Shown here in pieces: positions 1 to 4,967 of a stretch of 23,173 nucleotides of DNA. The DNA is taken from positions 1,025 to 24,197 of IMG/VR virus record IMGVR_UViG_3300030430_002883; one strand, 5' to 3'. The translations under genes were made by a program, and so were the position numbers. Within the stretch, counting starts at the first letter, position 1, and each line of letters starts with the position of its first letter. The DNA comes from a virus. A model generated the notes under the pieces. The model did no database searches and was not told the DNA's origin. It saw nothing but the letters and a program-made list of their open reading frames with translations.

Positions 1-2
1 AT

Positions 3-101
3 GACGAGTTAGACCCTGACCCTGCTGGTCATGCATGGTCGAGTCGGCCCCAGCTCAATCTGATTCATGTGTCTCAAATCAAGTTGTGGAGGAGAGTGTG
101 A
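3..101 (+). CDS. possible 3' end of an upstream gene (partial)
   Basis: One frame is open from the window edge for 32 codons and stops at 99-101, where the TGA shares one base with the ATG of the next gene. That is the same tight junction used by most genes downstream, so this may be the tail of a gene that begins outside the window. The encoded peptide resembles nothing I recognise. A competing reading is that the previous gene ends at the TAG at 10-12 and the rest is a short leader. The evidence is only frame openness and the overlap style. Confidence 0.25.
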   Translation, partial: DELDPDPAGHAWSSRPQLNLIHVSQIKLWRRV

Positions 102-262
102 TGAAAAAGGTCATGACCAAGGAAGAGGTTTTGGACGCGCTGACAAAATTATACGACATATGTGTGCTTGGCAGTTCCGAACCTGATGACGGCTGGTCAC
201 GCATGGCTGATGCGATTTCAACCGCTGAAGATGTGGCACGGCAGGAGGCGACTGATGACTGA
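101..262 (+). CDS. small acidic protein of unknown function (53 aa)
   Basis: The ATG at 101 is chosen over upstream in-frame starts because a strong GGAGGAG ribosome site sits just before it. The product starts MKKVMTKEEVLDAL and is largely predicted helix, with two helical stretches (about residues 6-18 and 29-47) joined by a Gly/Ser/Asp-rich turn. It has no cysteine cluster or membrane segment. It overlaps the next gene by 8 bp, so the two are probably translated together. It heads a run of tiny phage genes in the same orientation. Function not recognised. Confidence 0.7.
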   Translation: MKKVMTKEEVLDALTKLYDICVLGSSEPDDGWSRMADAISTAEDVARQEATDD

Positions 263-548
263 CATTCATTATCACTATCGGGACGATGGCCGTCCCAAGC
301 ATGGTAGTCCAGAGGATCGTGGTTCGGCGGACAGGTATTATGGTCGCCAGTACAATCCACATTGGAACTGCCCTGTTCATGACAAGAGGGGCAATCTTTT
401 GCGGTGGGAGACCGTCACATCTGAGGGCATGAGTGTCTCGGAGATTGCGGCCTACAACGTGGGTTTCCATAAGGAGACAGACCGCAAGGACTGGGGCGAT
501 GGCCCTGTGTCGGATTACGATTTGACTTTGATTCAGGAGATAGAGTGA
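255..548 (+). CDS. small phage protein with HGSPEDRGSADRYYGR motif (97 aa)
   Basis: The start ATG at 255 follows a GGAGG site and overlaps the previous stop by 8 bp. Residues about 16-31 carry a His-Gly-Ser...Asp-Arg-Gly-Ser-Ala-Asp-x-Tyr-Tyr-Gly-Arg stretch that I recall from many short phage proteins of unknown role. The next segment has a Cys and several His residues (HWNCPVH), which could bind metal, although only one cysteine is present. The C-terminus is acidic. It ends with TGATG into the next gene. No enzymatic motif is visible. Confidence 0.75.
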   Translation: MTDIHYHYRDDGRPKHGSPEDRGSADRYYGRQYNPHWNCPVHDKRGNLLRWETVTSEGMSVSEIAAYNVGFHKETDRKDWGDGPVSDYDLTLIQEIE

Positions 549-817
549 TGTCACAGACTATCGAAGCCGAATATCGTGTCAGTAGGACACAGTTCTGGGA
601 ACCCAAGCACATTGAGGGTTGGCCCACAGACAAGGAGGGTGCGCCGCGTGATATCAAATCAGCACACAACTTCTACATCAAGTGGGGACTGCTGCATGTG
701 CAATGGGACAAAGACGATGGGTCTGACGAGTATGAGCCGACACATGAAGAAGACGCCGACGCTTTTGATTTCAAGTGGCCGGACGCCGAGTATGTCGATG
801 GCGAGAGGATGGACTGA
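548..817 (+). CDS. acidic protein of unknown function (89 aa)
   Basis: ATG at 548 shares a base with the preceding TGA; a GTG one codon earlier is possible but less likely. A GGAG site lies about 8 bp upstream. The protein has an aromatic-rich middle (FYIKWGLLHVQW, beta-like) followed by a very acidic C-terminal third rich in Asp and Glu. Such a tail can mimic DNA or bind basic proteins, but nothing here proves that. It is part of the continuous small-gene operon and overlaps the next start by one base. Confidence 0.75.
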   Translation: MSQTIEAEYRVSRTQFWEPKHIEGWPTDKEGAPRDIKSAHNFYIKWGLLHVQWDKDDGSDEYEPTHEEDADAFDFKWPDAEYVDGERMD

Positions 818-1005
818 TGAGTTTTGATTTTGAACAGACAGAGTATGTCTGTGAGAAGTGCGGTGGCAGTGCTTGGCACGCCAACCGCTTTTTCTGCAAC
901 AGAAGCAAAGCGTGGTTAGATGATGACATTTCGCAATGGTGTTCCGACTGCGAACAAGAGGTCGAGCTAATCAAGGCAGACGAATGGGAGGGTGTTCCGG
1001 CATGA
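817..1005 (+). CDS. small zinc-ribbon protein (62 aa)
   Basis: Cysteines form two pairs, C12-x2-C15 and C42-x2-C45, with an extra Cys at 27. This is the layout of a single zinc ribbon or zinc finger. The pairs are separated by an aromatic and basic segment, then an acidic segment (LDDDISQ). The start ATG overlaps the previous stop by one base and has a GAGAGG-type site. Small zinc ribbons are common phage early genes that bind nucleic acid or host proteins; the specific partner is unknown. Confidence 0.75.
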   Translation: MSFDFEQTEYVCEKCGGSAWHANRFFCNRSKAWLDDDISQWCSDCEQEVELIKADEWEGVPA

Positions 1006-1178
1006 GGTACGAAGTGACGATGGTGATCACCAACACCTATTTGGTGGACGCTGACAACGAGCAAGATGCGGAGTTGCAGGTGCGTGATCTGGGAGTCTGG
1101 GACACGCTTGCGAATGCGGATTTTGCCGTGACCAGTGTGGTTCCTGACCCATTCAATGAGGAGGCAGACAATGGCTGA
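1002..1178 (+). CDS. small beta-alpha protein of unknown function (58 aa)
   Basis: The ATG overlaps the previous stop as ATGA and is preceded by GGGAGGG. The protein begins with a beta-strand-like segment (YEVTMVITNTYLVDA) followed by a helix with Glu, Asp and Ala (NEQDAELQV). This 'strand, V-x-A, acidic helix' pattern recurs in the genes at 1409 and 2856, suggesting a shared small fold resembling the DpnD/PcfM type. No catalytic residue can be named. It overlaps the next gene by 8 bp. Confidence 0.7.
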   Translation: MRYEVTMVITNTYLVDADNEQDAELQVRDLGVWDTLANADFAVTSVVPDPFNEEADNG

Positions 1179-1416
1179 GAAGTGGGTGGTCGTGTTCGAC
1201 ACGTTATGTGAGGGCTGGCAGGCTTGGATCGGTGAGGATGACAAGCCTGCCCTGTTTGACTCCAAGGCGGAGGCCGAGTCGGAGATCATGGATGACTTTC
1301 AGGCTCTGCGGCACAATCAAATCGAGTCTGGCATGGAGCCTGACGAGGAGCCGGATGCATTTCCGGTTCCGCTGTCGGAGTACATTCAGGGAAGAAAGGC
1401 GATTTACTATGGCTAA
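1171..1416 (+). CDS. conserved small phage protein, W-x-V-x-F-D-T-L-C-x-G-W type (81 aa)
   Basis: The start ATG lies 5-6 bp after a GAGGAGG site. The N-terminus (KWVVVFDTLCEGWQAW) followed by 'DDKPALFDSKAEAESEI' is a pattern I associate with a widespread family of short phage proteins of unknown function: two beta strands, then 'F-x-(S/T)-x-x-E-A-E' leading into a helix. The rest is acidic and ends in a Tyr-rich tail. It overlaps the previous gene and the following ATG by 8 bp each, so expression is probably coupled. Confidence 0.75.
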   Translation: MAEKWVVVFDTLCEGWQAWIGEDDKPALFDSKAEAESEIMDDFQALRHNQIESGMEPDEEPDAFPVPLSEYIQGRKAIYYG

Positions 1417-1951
1417 GTTTGGTGTGGATTTCGTTTACAAGACCTACCACACGGTGGAGATCGAGGCCGAATCACCGGACAAGGCTTTGGATCAGGTTAT
1501 GAAGAAGACCTATGGAGTCCAGCCTGACTGGAAGCCTGACGAGGAGTTCCTGAAACAGACCTTGGAGGAGGAGGAATACTATCGGACATCGGTGGAGGCT
1601 CATGTGCACTGTCAGTATGTCTGGCACGTTCACATGCCCGACGAAGGCTGGCACGAGTTCGACATCTTTGATACCGAAGAAGAAGCTCGTAAAGAGTCTG
1701 ATGGCAAGTATGAGATTACGCCGGAAGTTCAGGCATTTGACAAAAAAGAATATGCCATTCAGTGCAAGTTCGATGAGTTCGACGCCTACAAGGTCGCCCT
1801 GCGTGAGGAGCACATTCTTGCCATCTTACCCGCCCTGAAGCGAGAGATTGAAGGGGATCGTGATTCGGTGGCCGCGAGGATTGCTTACAACAGATTGGTT
1901 ATTGCACTCGATGGCGAGAGAGCAAGGGGTCGTTTTTATGCTACCAGTTAG
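1409..1951 (+). CDS. protein of unknown function (180 aa)
   Basis: This is the largest of the small-gene block. The ATG at 1409 overlaps the previous stop by 8 bp. The first 35 residues show a strand followed by V-E-I-E-A-E-S and a helix (PDKALDQV), matching the pattern in the genes at 1002 and 2856. The middle has His/Trp-rich strands (HVHCQYVWHVHMPDEGWHEF) and another 'F-D-T-E-E-E-A-R-K-E' helix, so it may be two copies of a beta-beta-alpha unit. The C-terminal 60 residues are helical and mixed charge. No enzyme motif is recognised. Confidence 0.75.
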   Translation: MAKFGVDFVYKTYHTVEIEAESPDKALDQVMKKTYGVQPDWKPDEEFLKQTLEEEEYYRTSVEAHVHCQYVWHVHMPDEGWHEFDIFDTEEEARKESDGKYEITPEVQAFDKKEYAIQCKFDEFDAYKVALREEHILAILPALKREIEGDRDSVAARIAYNRLVIALDGERARGRFYATS

Positions 1952-2141
1952 CAGATGCCACAAGTGTGGCGAGAAGGCTGATGCAAAGGATGGTGAAAGC
2001 CTCCTTTGCACAGATTGTTGGTTCAAAATCTACGGAGGTAGAAATGGGAAAAGTAAAAGCATGGCTCATGGACATGGAAGAGGACGCTATCGACATGACC
2101 GTAGAGGAGTGGTGCGAGAAGCATGGCGAAAGCCTGATTGA
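1938..2141 (+). CDS. small zinc-ribbon protein overlapping the next gene (67 aa)
   Basis: The ATG at 1938 overlaps the previous stop and has AGGGG upstream. The first 30 residues carry C7-x2-C10 and C24-x2-C27, a clear zinc-ribbon layout. The remaining 35 or so residues are encoded entirely over the start of the next gene (2044) in a different frame. They are Arg/His/Gly-rich, as expected of an unselected second frame. So the zinc ribbon looks genuine, but the tail may be incidental or may reflect a lost stop codon. Confidence 0.55.
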   Translation: MLPVSRCHKCGEKADAKDGESLLCTDCWFKIYGGRNGKSKSMAHGHGRGRYRHDRRGVVREAWRKPD

Positions 2142-2223
2142 CGTTTACCACGAAGCGAGACGCAAGTTCTCAGGCGAAGCAGACGGTGATCCAGATGGGC
2201 CACCGGAGGGTTACGATGAGTGA
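2044..2223 (+). CDS. small helical protein with MTVEEW motif (59 aa)
   Basis: The ATG at 2044 follows a strong GGAGG site with 5-6 bp spacing. The product is acidic and mostly helical: 'DMTVEEWCEKHGESLIDVYHEARR', seen at about residues 17-40, reads like a small helix-turn-helix-like unit. A similar phrase (ADMTVEEFAEELARI) occurs in the gene at 2493, so the two may be related. The tail is Asp/Gly/Pro-rich. It ends with an 8-bp overlap with the next ATG. Function unknown. Confidence 0.7.
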   Translation: MGKVKAWLMDMEEDAIDMTVEEWCEKHGESLIDVYHEARRKFSGEADGDPDGPPEGYDE

Positions 2224-2524
2224 TATGGATTGGACATTGAGCTACCTGTCTTCAGTCGCAGGGCAAGTGACCGCGACATCAGGCGAGGGTTTAACGACTC
2301 GCCTGTATGCGTGGGGCGCGGATGATGTGTCGGATTACTGGTTGCGTTTTATCGTGGACGACAATGGCAAGCAGGGTGTGGTGATAAGCGAATTTCATGC
2401 ACCAAGCGAGAAGATGTATGCAGTGATCGGATACTGCGAGTATCACGACATTGACTATGCTTTGGACGAGAGTCTACCGGAGGAGCTGTGTGATGAATGC
2501 GCCAGAGAATCTACGTCTCATTAA
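2216..2524 (+). CDS. protein of unknown function (102 aa)
   Basis: The start follows a CCGGAGGG site and overlaps the preceding stop by 8 bp. The first 70 residues alternate hydrophobic and polar residues (LYAWGADDVSDYWLRFIVDD), as in a beta sandwich. The C-terminal 30 residues are acidic, with cysteines in C-x2-C (ELCDECAR) and one further Cys upstream, possibly a partial metal site. Nothing identifies a family. It is embedded in the small-gene operon and overlaps the next gene by 32 bp. Confidence 0.7.
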   Translation: MSDMDWTLSYLSSVAGQVTATSGEGLTTRLYAWGADDVSDYWLRFIVDDNGKQGVVISEFHAPSEKMYAVIGYCEYHDIDYALDESLPEELCDECARESTSH

Positions 2525-2681
2525 GAGCGCAGCCGACATGACAGTCGAGGAGTTCGCCGAGGAGTTGGCTCGAATCAGACACGAGGCCTGGTTCATCAAA
2601 ACCTCGGTGGGCACCCGGCAAGACCGCAGATACGCAGGCCAAAAGCGCGGCGATTTCTTTGGGAAAGGAGAAAGTAAATGA
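2493..2681 (+). CDS. small helical protein (62 aa), possible paralog of the 2044 gene
   Basis: The ATG at 2493 lies after a CGGAGGAG site that is inside the previous gene, giving a 32-bp overlap. The N-terminal half is helical with 'ADMTVEEFAEELARI', close to the phrase in the gene at 2044. The C-terminal half is basic (TRQDRRYAGQKRGDFFGK) and could contact nucleic acid. The stop overlaps the next ATG as ATGA. Function not known. Confidence 0.7.
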   Translation: MNAPENLRLIKSAADMTVEEFAEELARIRHEAWFIKTSVGTRQDRRYAGQKRGDFFGKGESK

Positions 2682-2893
2682 GTAGACCAACGAAGCTGGG
2701 GGGCGCCGGAAAGATGTTTAGTCTCATGCTACGCAAAAGACAGCACCAGATTTTGCTGAACAAGTCAGAGGAATTGACTCGACTTACGAACAAGCAGGTC
2801 AGTGTGGCAGACATCGTGAGACTCTGCATCGACATACACATGGAGAAAACTTGTGATGAGATCGAGCGAAGATTCCGCGCCGAAACATACTAA
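2678..2893 (+). CDS. putative ribbon-helix-helix-like DNA-binding protein (71 aa)
   Basis: The start ATGA overlaps the previous stop and follows AAAGGAG. Residues about 12-55 fit a short strand (KMFSLMLRKRQ), a helix (HQILLNKSEELTRLT), a turn and a second helix with 'SVADIVRLCIDIHM'. This is the ribbon-helix-helix arrangement seen in small Arc/CopG-type repressors. The basic N-terminus and first strand suit DNA contact. It lies close to a second RHH-like gene (3488) and may regulate phage promoters, but no operator has been matched to it. Confidence 0.65.
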   Translation: MSRPTKLGGAGKMFSLMLRKRQHQILLNKSEELTRLTNKQVSVADIVRLCIDIHMEKTCDEIERRFRAETY

Positions 2894-3077
2894 GCAATAT
2901 CTGATTGCCCAAGACTTCGTCGCCCACGGCATACACTACTATGTCGTGGAGGCGGAGACCATGGGCGAGGCGATTCAAAAAATCGAGGATGATCCAGACC
3001 TGCTGCCTGTCAAAGGCGAGACGCAGATCTTCAAGATCATGGGTTATACCGAAGCTGAAGACAACTATGACTGTTGA
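2856..3077 (+). CDS. small beta-alpha protein of unknown function (73 aa)
   Basis: ATG at 2856 is preferred; a GTG one codon upstream also exists, with GGAG about 11 bp upstream. The gene overlaps the preceding one by 38 bp. After a short polar N-terminus, residues about 15-40 read 'QYLIAQDFVAHGIHYYVV' and then E-A-E-T and a helix (MGEAIQKIEDD). This is the strand, V-x-A, helix pattern of the genes at 1002 and 1409. The C-terminus is acidic. It probably shares a small fold with them; function unknown. Confidence 0.65.
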   Translation: MRSSEDSAPKHTKQYLIAQDFVAHGIHYYVVEAETMGEAIQKIEDDPDLLPVKGETQIFKIMGYTEAEDNYDC

Positions 3078-3546
3078 CAGCAAGCAAAATAAAAATAAAA
3101 TACTGGATTACACAATCACCCTATATTCTAATAGGTTAAAGATTGTGAAGGAGGTGGTGTGCAAACCCACCGAAGTGGAGAAGGTGATCGATGAACTGGA
3201 CGAACAAGCCAGCATCCCCAGAAGGGGAGACGGTCACCATGGTTACTACATCGAAGTCGAAGTAAGGAGATACAAGGATGTCTATGGTATCGCTGGTAAA
3301 CGACCAGCTAAATCTGATTCGCGGAAAGTCAATTCGGTTCATGCTGGAGGACAACGATCTAAGGATGATCGCAAACCTGGTGGCGGTGGTGGACGAATTG
3401 AGGCTGGAGTACGACGGGGAGTCGATGGTGTATCGCGAACCGAAGACCATCCGAAAGCGCGGACGCCCAAAAAACGGGGACAAGTAGATGGCAACAAAGC
3501 GAGGCAGACCTCCGGTAAAAGACGAGCAAAAAGCAAAGTTTCGTAA
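3067..3546 (+). CDS. unknown protein with long basic tail overprinting the next gene (159 aa)
   Basis: The ATG at 3067 overlaps the previous stop but has only a weak GAAG-type site. The first 75 residues look natural: a strand (LDYTITLYSNRLKIVKEVV), a helix (PTEVEKVIDELDEQ) and another strand (HHGYYIEVEVRR). The frame then stays open across the whole of the gene at 3278 and into the gene at 3488. That part encodes a Gly-rich, strongly Lys/Arg-rich tail. The N-terminal part is probably real; the tail may be incidental, or a true overprinted DNA-binding tail. A candidate promoter overlaps its first codons. Confidence 0.5.
   Translation: MTVDSKQNKNKILDYTITLYSNRLKIVKEVVCKPTEVEKVIDELDEQASIPRRGDGHHGYYIEVEVRRYKDVYGIAGKRPAKSDSRKVNSVHAGGQRSKDDRKPGGGGGRIEAGVRRGVDGVSRTEDHPKARTPKKRGQVDGNKARQTSGKRRAKSKVS
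3074..3101 (+). promoter_or_regulatory. candidate sigma70 promoter for the AT-hook gene cluster
   Basis: A perfect -35 hexamer TTGACA (3074-3079) is followed by 16 bp and the -10-like TAAAAT (3096-3101, 5 of 6 matches). The spacer and following bases are A/T-rich. It would start RNA near 3108, upstream of the genes at 3278, 3488 and 3670, and the unit would end at the hairpin at 3921-3943. It is the best plus-strand promoter match I found; activity is inferred from sequence only. Confidence 0.55.
3278..3487 (+). CDS. small protein with C-terminal AT-hook (69 aa)
   Basis: ATG at 3278 follows a good AGGAG site. The body is helical (residues about 24-45, DNDLRMIANLVAVVDELRLEY), perhaps a dimerisation helix, and the C-terminus carries the AT-hook core K60-R-G-R-P64 followed by KNGDK. 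AT-hooks bind the minor groove of A/T-rich DNA. The gene directly abuts 3488, whose product begins with the same core, and precedes 3670, whose product ends with it. It probably acts in DNA architecture or regulation; the exact role is unknown. Confidence 0.75.
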   Translation: MSMVSLVNDQLNLIRGKSIRFMLEDNDLRMIANLVAVVDELRLEYDGESMVYREPKTIRKRGRPKNGDK

Positions 3547-3673
3547 CGTGGCCGTCCCGTTAGAACACTATGAAATGTTACGTCAGATATCAGAGGAACA
3601 GGACAGGTCGATGGCAAGACAGTTGGCCGTCCTGATTCGAGAAGCATATCAGCAAACACGAGGTGCAACATGA
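3488..3673 (+). CDS. ribbon-helix-helix protein with N-terminal AT-hook (61 aa)
   Basis: The ATG immediately follows the stop of the previous gene, with CGGGGA upstream. K4-R-G-R-P8 forms an AT-hook core at the N-terminus. Residues about 17-55 then fit a ribbon-helix-helix: strand (FRNVAVPLE), helix (HYEMLRQISEEQD), turn and helix (SMARQLAVLIREAY), as in Arc/CopG-type dimeric repressors. It may therefore bind DNA in two modes, beta ribbon in the major groove and AT-hook in the minor groove. The stop overlaps the next ATG. Probably a regulator or DNA-organising protein. Confidence 0.8.
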   Translation: MATKRGRPPVKDEQKAKFRNVAVPLEHYEMLRQISEEQDRSMARQLAVLIREAYQQTRGAT

Positions 3674-3915
3674 TTGAGAAGTTTTTGAAAATGTTCTTTC
3701 CGACCTTTGTGACTCACAAAAGAAACATCGAGTCTGCAAAGGTGTTCGAGAGAGCACGAGATGACAAGGGCAGATTGAAAGCCGACGACAAGAAGACGCC
3801 CACGTTCAACGAAGCGTGGGTCGGGGGTCAGGCGCCAGCCAAAAAGAAAGCGGCGCCCAAGAAGGCCGCACCGAAGAAGCGAGGCAGGCCGAAGGGTAGC
3901 AAGAACAAGAAGTAG
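3670..3915 (+). CDS. Lys/Ala-rich AT-hook protein (81 aa)
   Basis: The ATGA start overlaps the previous stop and follows GAGGTG. The N-terminal 50 residues contain 'ESAKVFERARDDKGRLKADD' and 'TFNEAWVGG', phrases I recall from short phage proteins of unknown role. The last 25 residues are a histone-H1-like tail of K-K-x-A-A-P repeats that ends with the AT-hook K70-R-G-R-P74 and GSKNKK. The protein should bind DNA strongly and non-specifically. It is the last gene before a strong terminator, so its transcript is well delimited. Confidence 0.8.
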   Translation: MIEKFLKMFFPTFVTHKRNIESAKVFERARDDKGRLKADDKKTPTFNEAWVGGQAPAKKKAAPKKAAPKKRGRPKGSKNKK

Positions 3916-3920
3916 GAATC

Positions 3921-3943
3921 GGGCGGCGTGAGCCGCCCTTTTT
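3921..3943 (+). terminator. rho-independent terminator closing the left plus-strand block
   Basis: GGGCGGC (3921-3927) and GCCGCCC (3932-3938) form a perfect 7-bp G+C stem with a GTGA loop, followed by five T residues (3939-3943). It begins six bases after the stop of the AT-hook gene. The minus-strand operon ends at 3943 from the other side. Read on the minus strand the hairpin lacks a T-run after it, so it should stop that operon poorly. Confidence 0.9.
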
Positions 3944-4395
3944 CATGCCTCCCACCGGAACTTCAGTTGCCCGTAGATCGGTTGCCAGTCCCGATTCCGA
4001 TTCTTGCGATCCCAGCCCTGCGAGGTGGGCTTGACCTCTCCGACGATCTTCCAACCGGCGCCCCGAAGCGAAGATCCAGACTCTTCTTGCAGGGTATATG
4101 TGACCATGCGCTTGCCACCCATTTGCTGCCAGATTCGCCAACACCGCCCGTAAAGAAAACTGCACGAGTTTTTGGGTGCGTGATCCACGACACAAACTCT
4201 GGTAACCTCGGCTGTTAGGCCGTCGTCTAACATTCGAGCCACCGGTCTGCCTACAATAGCTACCCCGACAAGTTCACTGCCGTAGCTCGCCCCGATAGCA
4301 AACTTACCGCCACCGGTAGGCTTGTTGTGCCGATGAAAGTTTTCGACAAACTCATTCGCCTCCCGAATACTGACGGGTGTGACTTCCAGTTTCAC
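3943..4395 (-). CDS. XF1762-like, GNAT-related phage protein (150 aa)
   Basis: This starts with GTG at 4395 inside a GTGA overlap with the gene before it. The sequence (N-F-H-R-H-N-K-P, then GGGKFAIGAS and ELVGVAIVGRPVAR, then LTAEVTRVCV, YGRCWR and SGSSLRGAGWKIVGE) matches my memory of the XF1762 family. That family is common in phages and prophages and related to GCN5 N-acetyltransferases. The V-x-x-V-G-R-P-V-A-R stretch falls where the acetyl-CoA-binding region would be. Substrate and role in infection are unknown. It is the last gene of the SNF2 operon. Confidence 0.8.
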   Translation of the reverse strand: MKLEVTPVSIREANEFVENFHRHNKPTGGGKFAIGASYGSELVGVAIVGRPVARMLDDGLTAEVTRVCVVDHAPKNSCSFLYGRCWRIWQQMGGKRMVTYTLQEESGSSLRGAGWKIVGEVKPTSQGWDRKNRNRDWQPIYGQLKFRWEA

Positions 4396-4583
4396 GACAA
4401 GGATCCCGTCTCGTTGGTGGTGTCAAAGTCGTAGTCTTCTTTGTCTCGTGATCCCCCGATAACAAGACCACAGATACGGCATCGAAGATCAAACCGGCGC
4501 TCTTCTAAACTACGAGACGAGCAATGAGGACACATTCCTGCATCCAACCGTTTTTGAATGATGTCATCATCATCTACGATCAC
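4392..4583 (-). CDS. small zinc-ribbon protein (63 aa)
   Basis: The start is GTG at 4583, supported by a GGAG site 8 bp upstream. An Asp-rich N-terminus (IVDDDDII) is followed by C18-x2-C21 and C35-x2-C38, a classic zinc ribbon, then an acidic tail. It overlaps the preceding gene by 14 bp and the following GTG by 4 bp. Phage zinc ribbons of this size are often nucleic-acid or host-protein binders; the target here is unknown. Confidence 0.75.
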   Translation of the reverse strand: MIVDDDDIIQKRLDAGMCPHCSSRSLEERRFDLRCRICGLVIGGSRDKEDYDFDTTNETGSLS

Positions 4584-4752
4584 GTTTCGTCTCCGTCCTG
4601 ACGCATACCGCTTCCTGATTCACTGGCATGTTCTCCCAAAGAATCTGAGTCGCTGCCGAGTGACAGTCCTGCACCGTTGGAAATCCCGACAGAATCTTTG
4701 TTTCGACCCTGTCGATCTCCGTGGCGGTCACCAGGACGAGGAGCCAGATCAT
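4570..4752 (-). CDS. small protein with hydrophobic N-terminus (60 aa)
   Basis: The ATG at 4752 overlaps the preceding stop as ATGA, with AGGA directly before it. The first ten residues are hydrophobic (MIWLLVLVTATE), followed by 'DRVETKILSGFPTVQDCHSAATQ' split by two conserved-looking Cys residues (C30 and C50). This resembles short exported phage proteins with one disulfide. The hydrophobic stretch is too short and too near the start to be a confident signal peptide or a holin. An overlapping longer frame in this region has shadow-like composition and was rejected. Confidence 0.6.
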   Translation of the reverse strand: MIWLLVLVTATEIDRVETKILSGFPTVQDCHSAATQILWENMPVNQEAVCVRTETKRDRR

Positions 4753-4967
4753 TCCTGCGTCTGCTTTGACTCAAGAACTGATTTCTTTGCCTGAAGCGAT
4801 ACGACATTTTCTCGACTCATCCCTTTCAAGAATGTCTTTGCTATCTCGTAGTTCAAACCCGTTAGTTTTCGGAATCGATCAATCGCCTGTTCGGCGGTCA
4901 ACAAACCTTTCTTGTAGTCCATGATTACGGTTATGCTGCCCTCGAGTTGGGCGTCAGTGTTAGCCAT
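4749..4967 (-). CDS. small helical protein of unknown function (72 aa)
   Basis: The ATG at 4967 has a perfect AGGAGG site 7 bp upstream. The gene starts within the 3' end of the SNF2 gene (37-bp overlap). The product is mainly helical, with 'DYKKGLLTAEQAIDRFRKLTG' spread over residues 17-37, then 'YEIAKTFLKGM'. This looks like a short helical bundle of a kind frequent next to phage replication genes. No catalytic motif is seen. Its strong ribosome site suggests high expression relative to the rest of the operon. Confidence 0.75.
   Translation of the reverse strand: MANTDAQLEGSITVIMDYKKGLLTAEQAIDRFRKLTGLNYEIAKTFLKGMSRENVVSLQAKKSVLESKQTQE

Noticed and set aside
4580-4807. 75-codon minus-strand frame overlapping 4570-4752 and 4749-4967
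   Set aside because: Arg/Asp/Gly/Ser-rich shadow-type composition and no ribosome site, while the overlapping frames form a clean ATGA-coupled chain.
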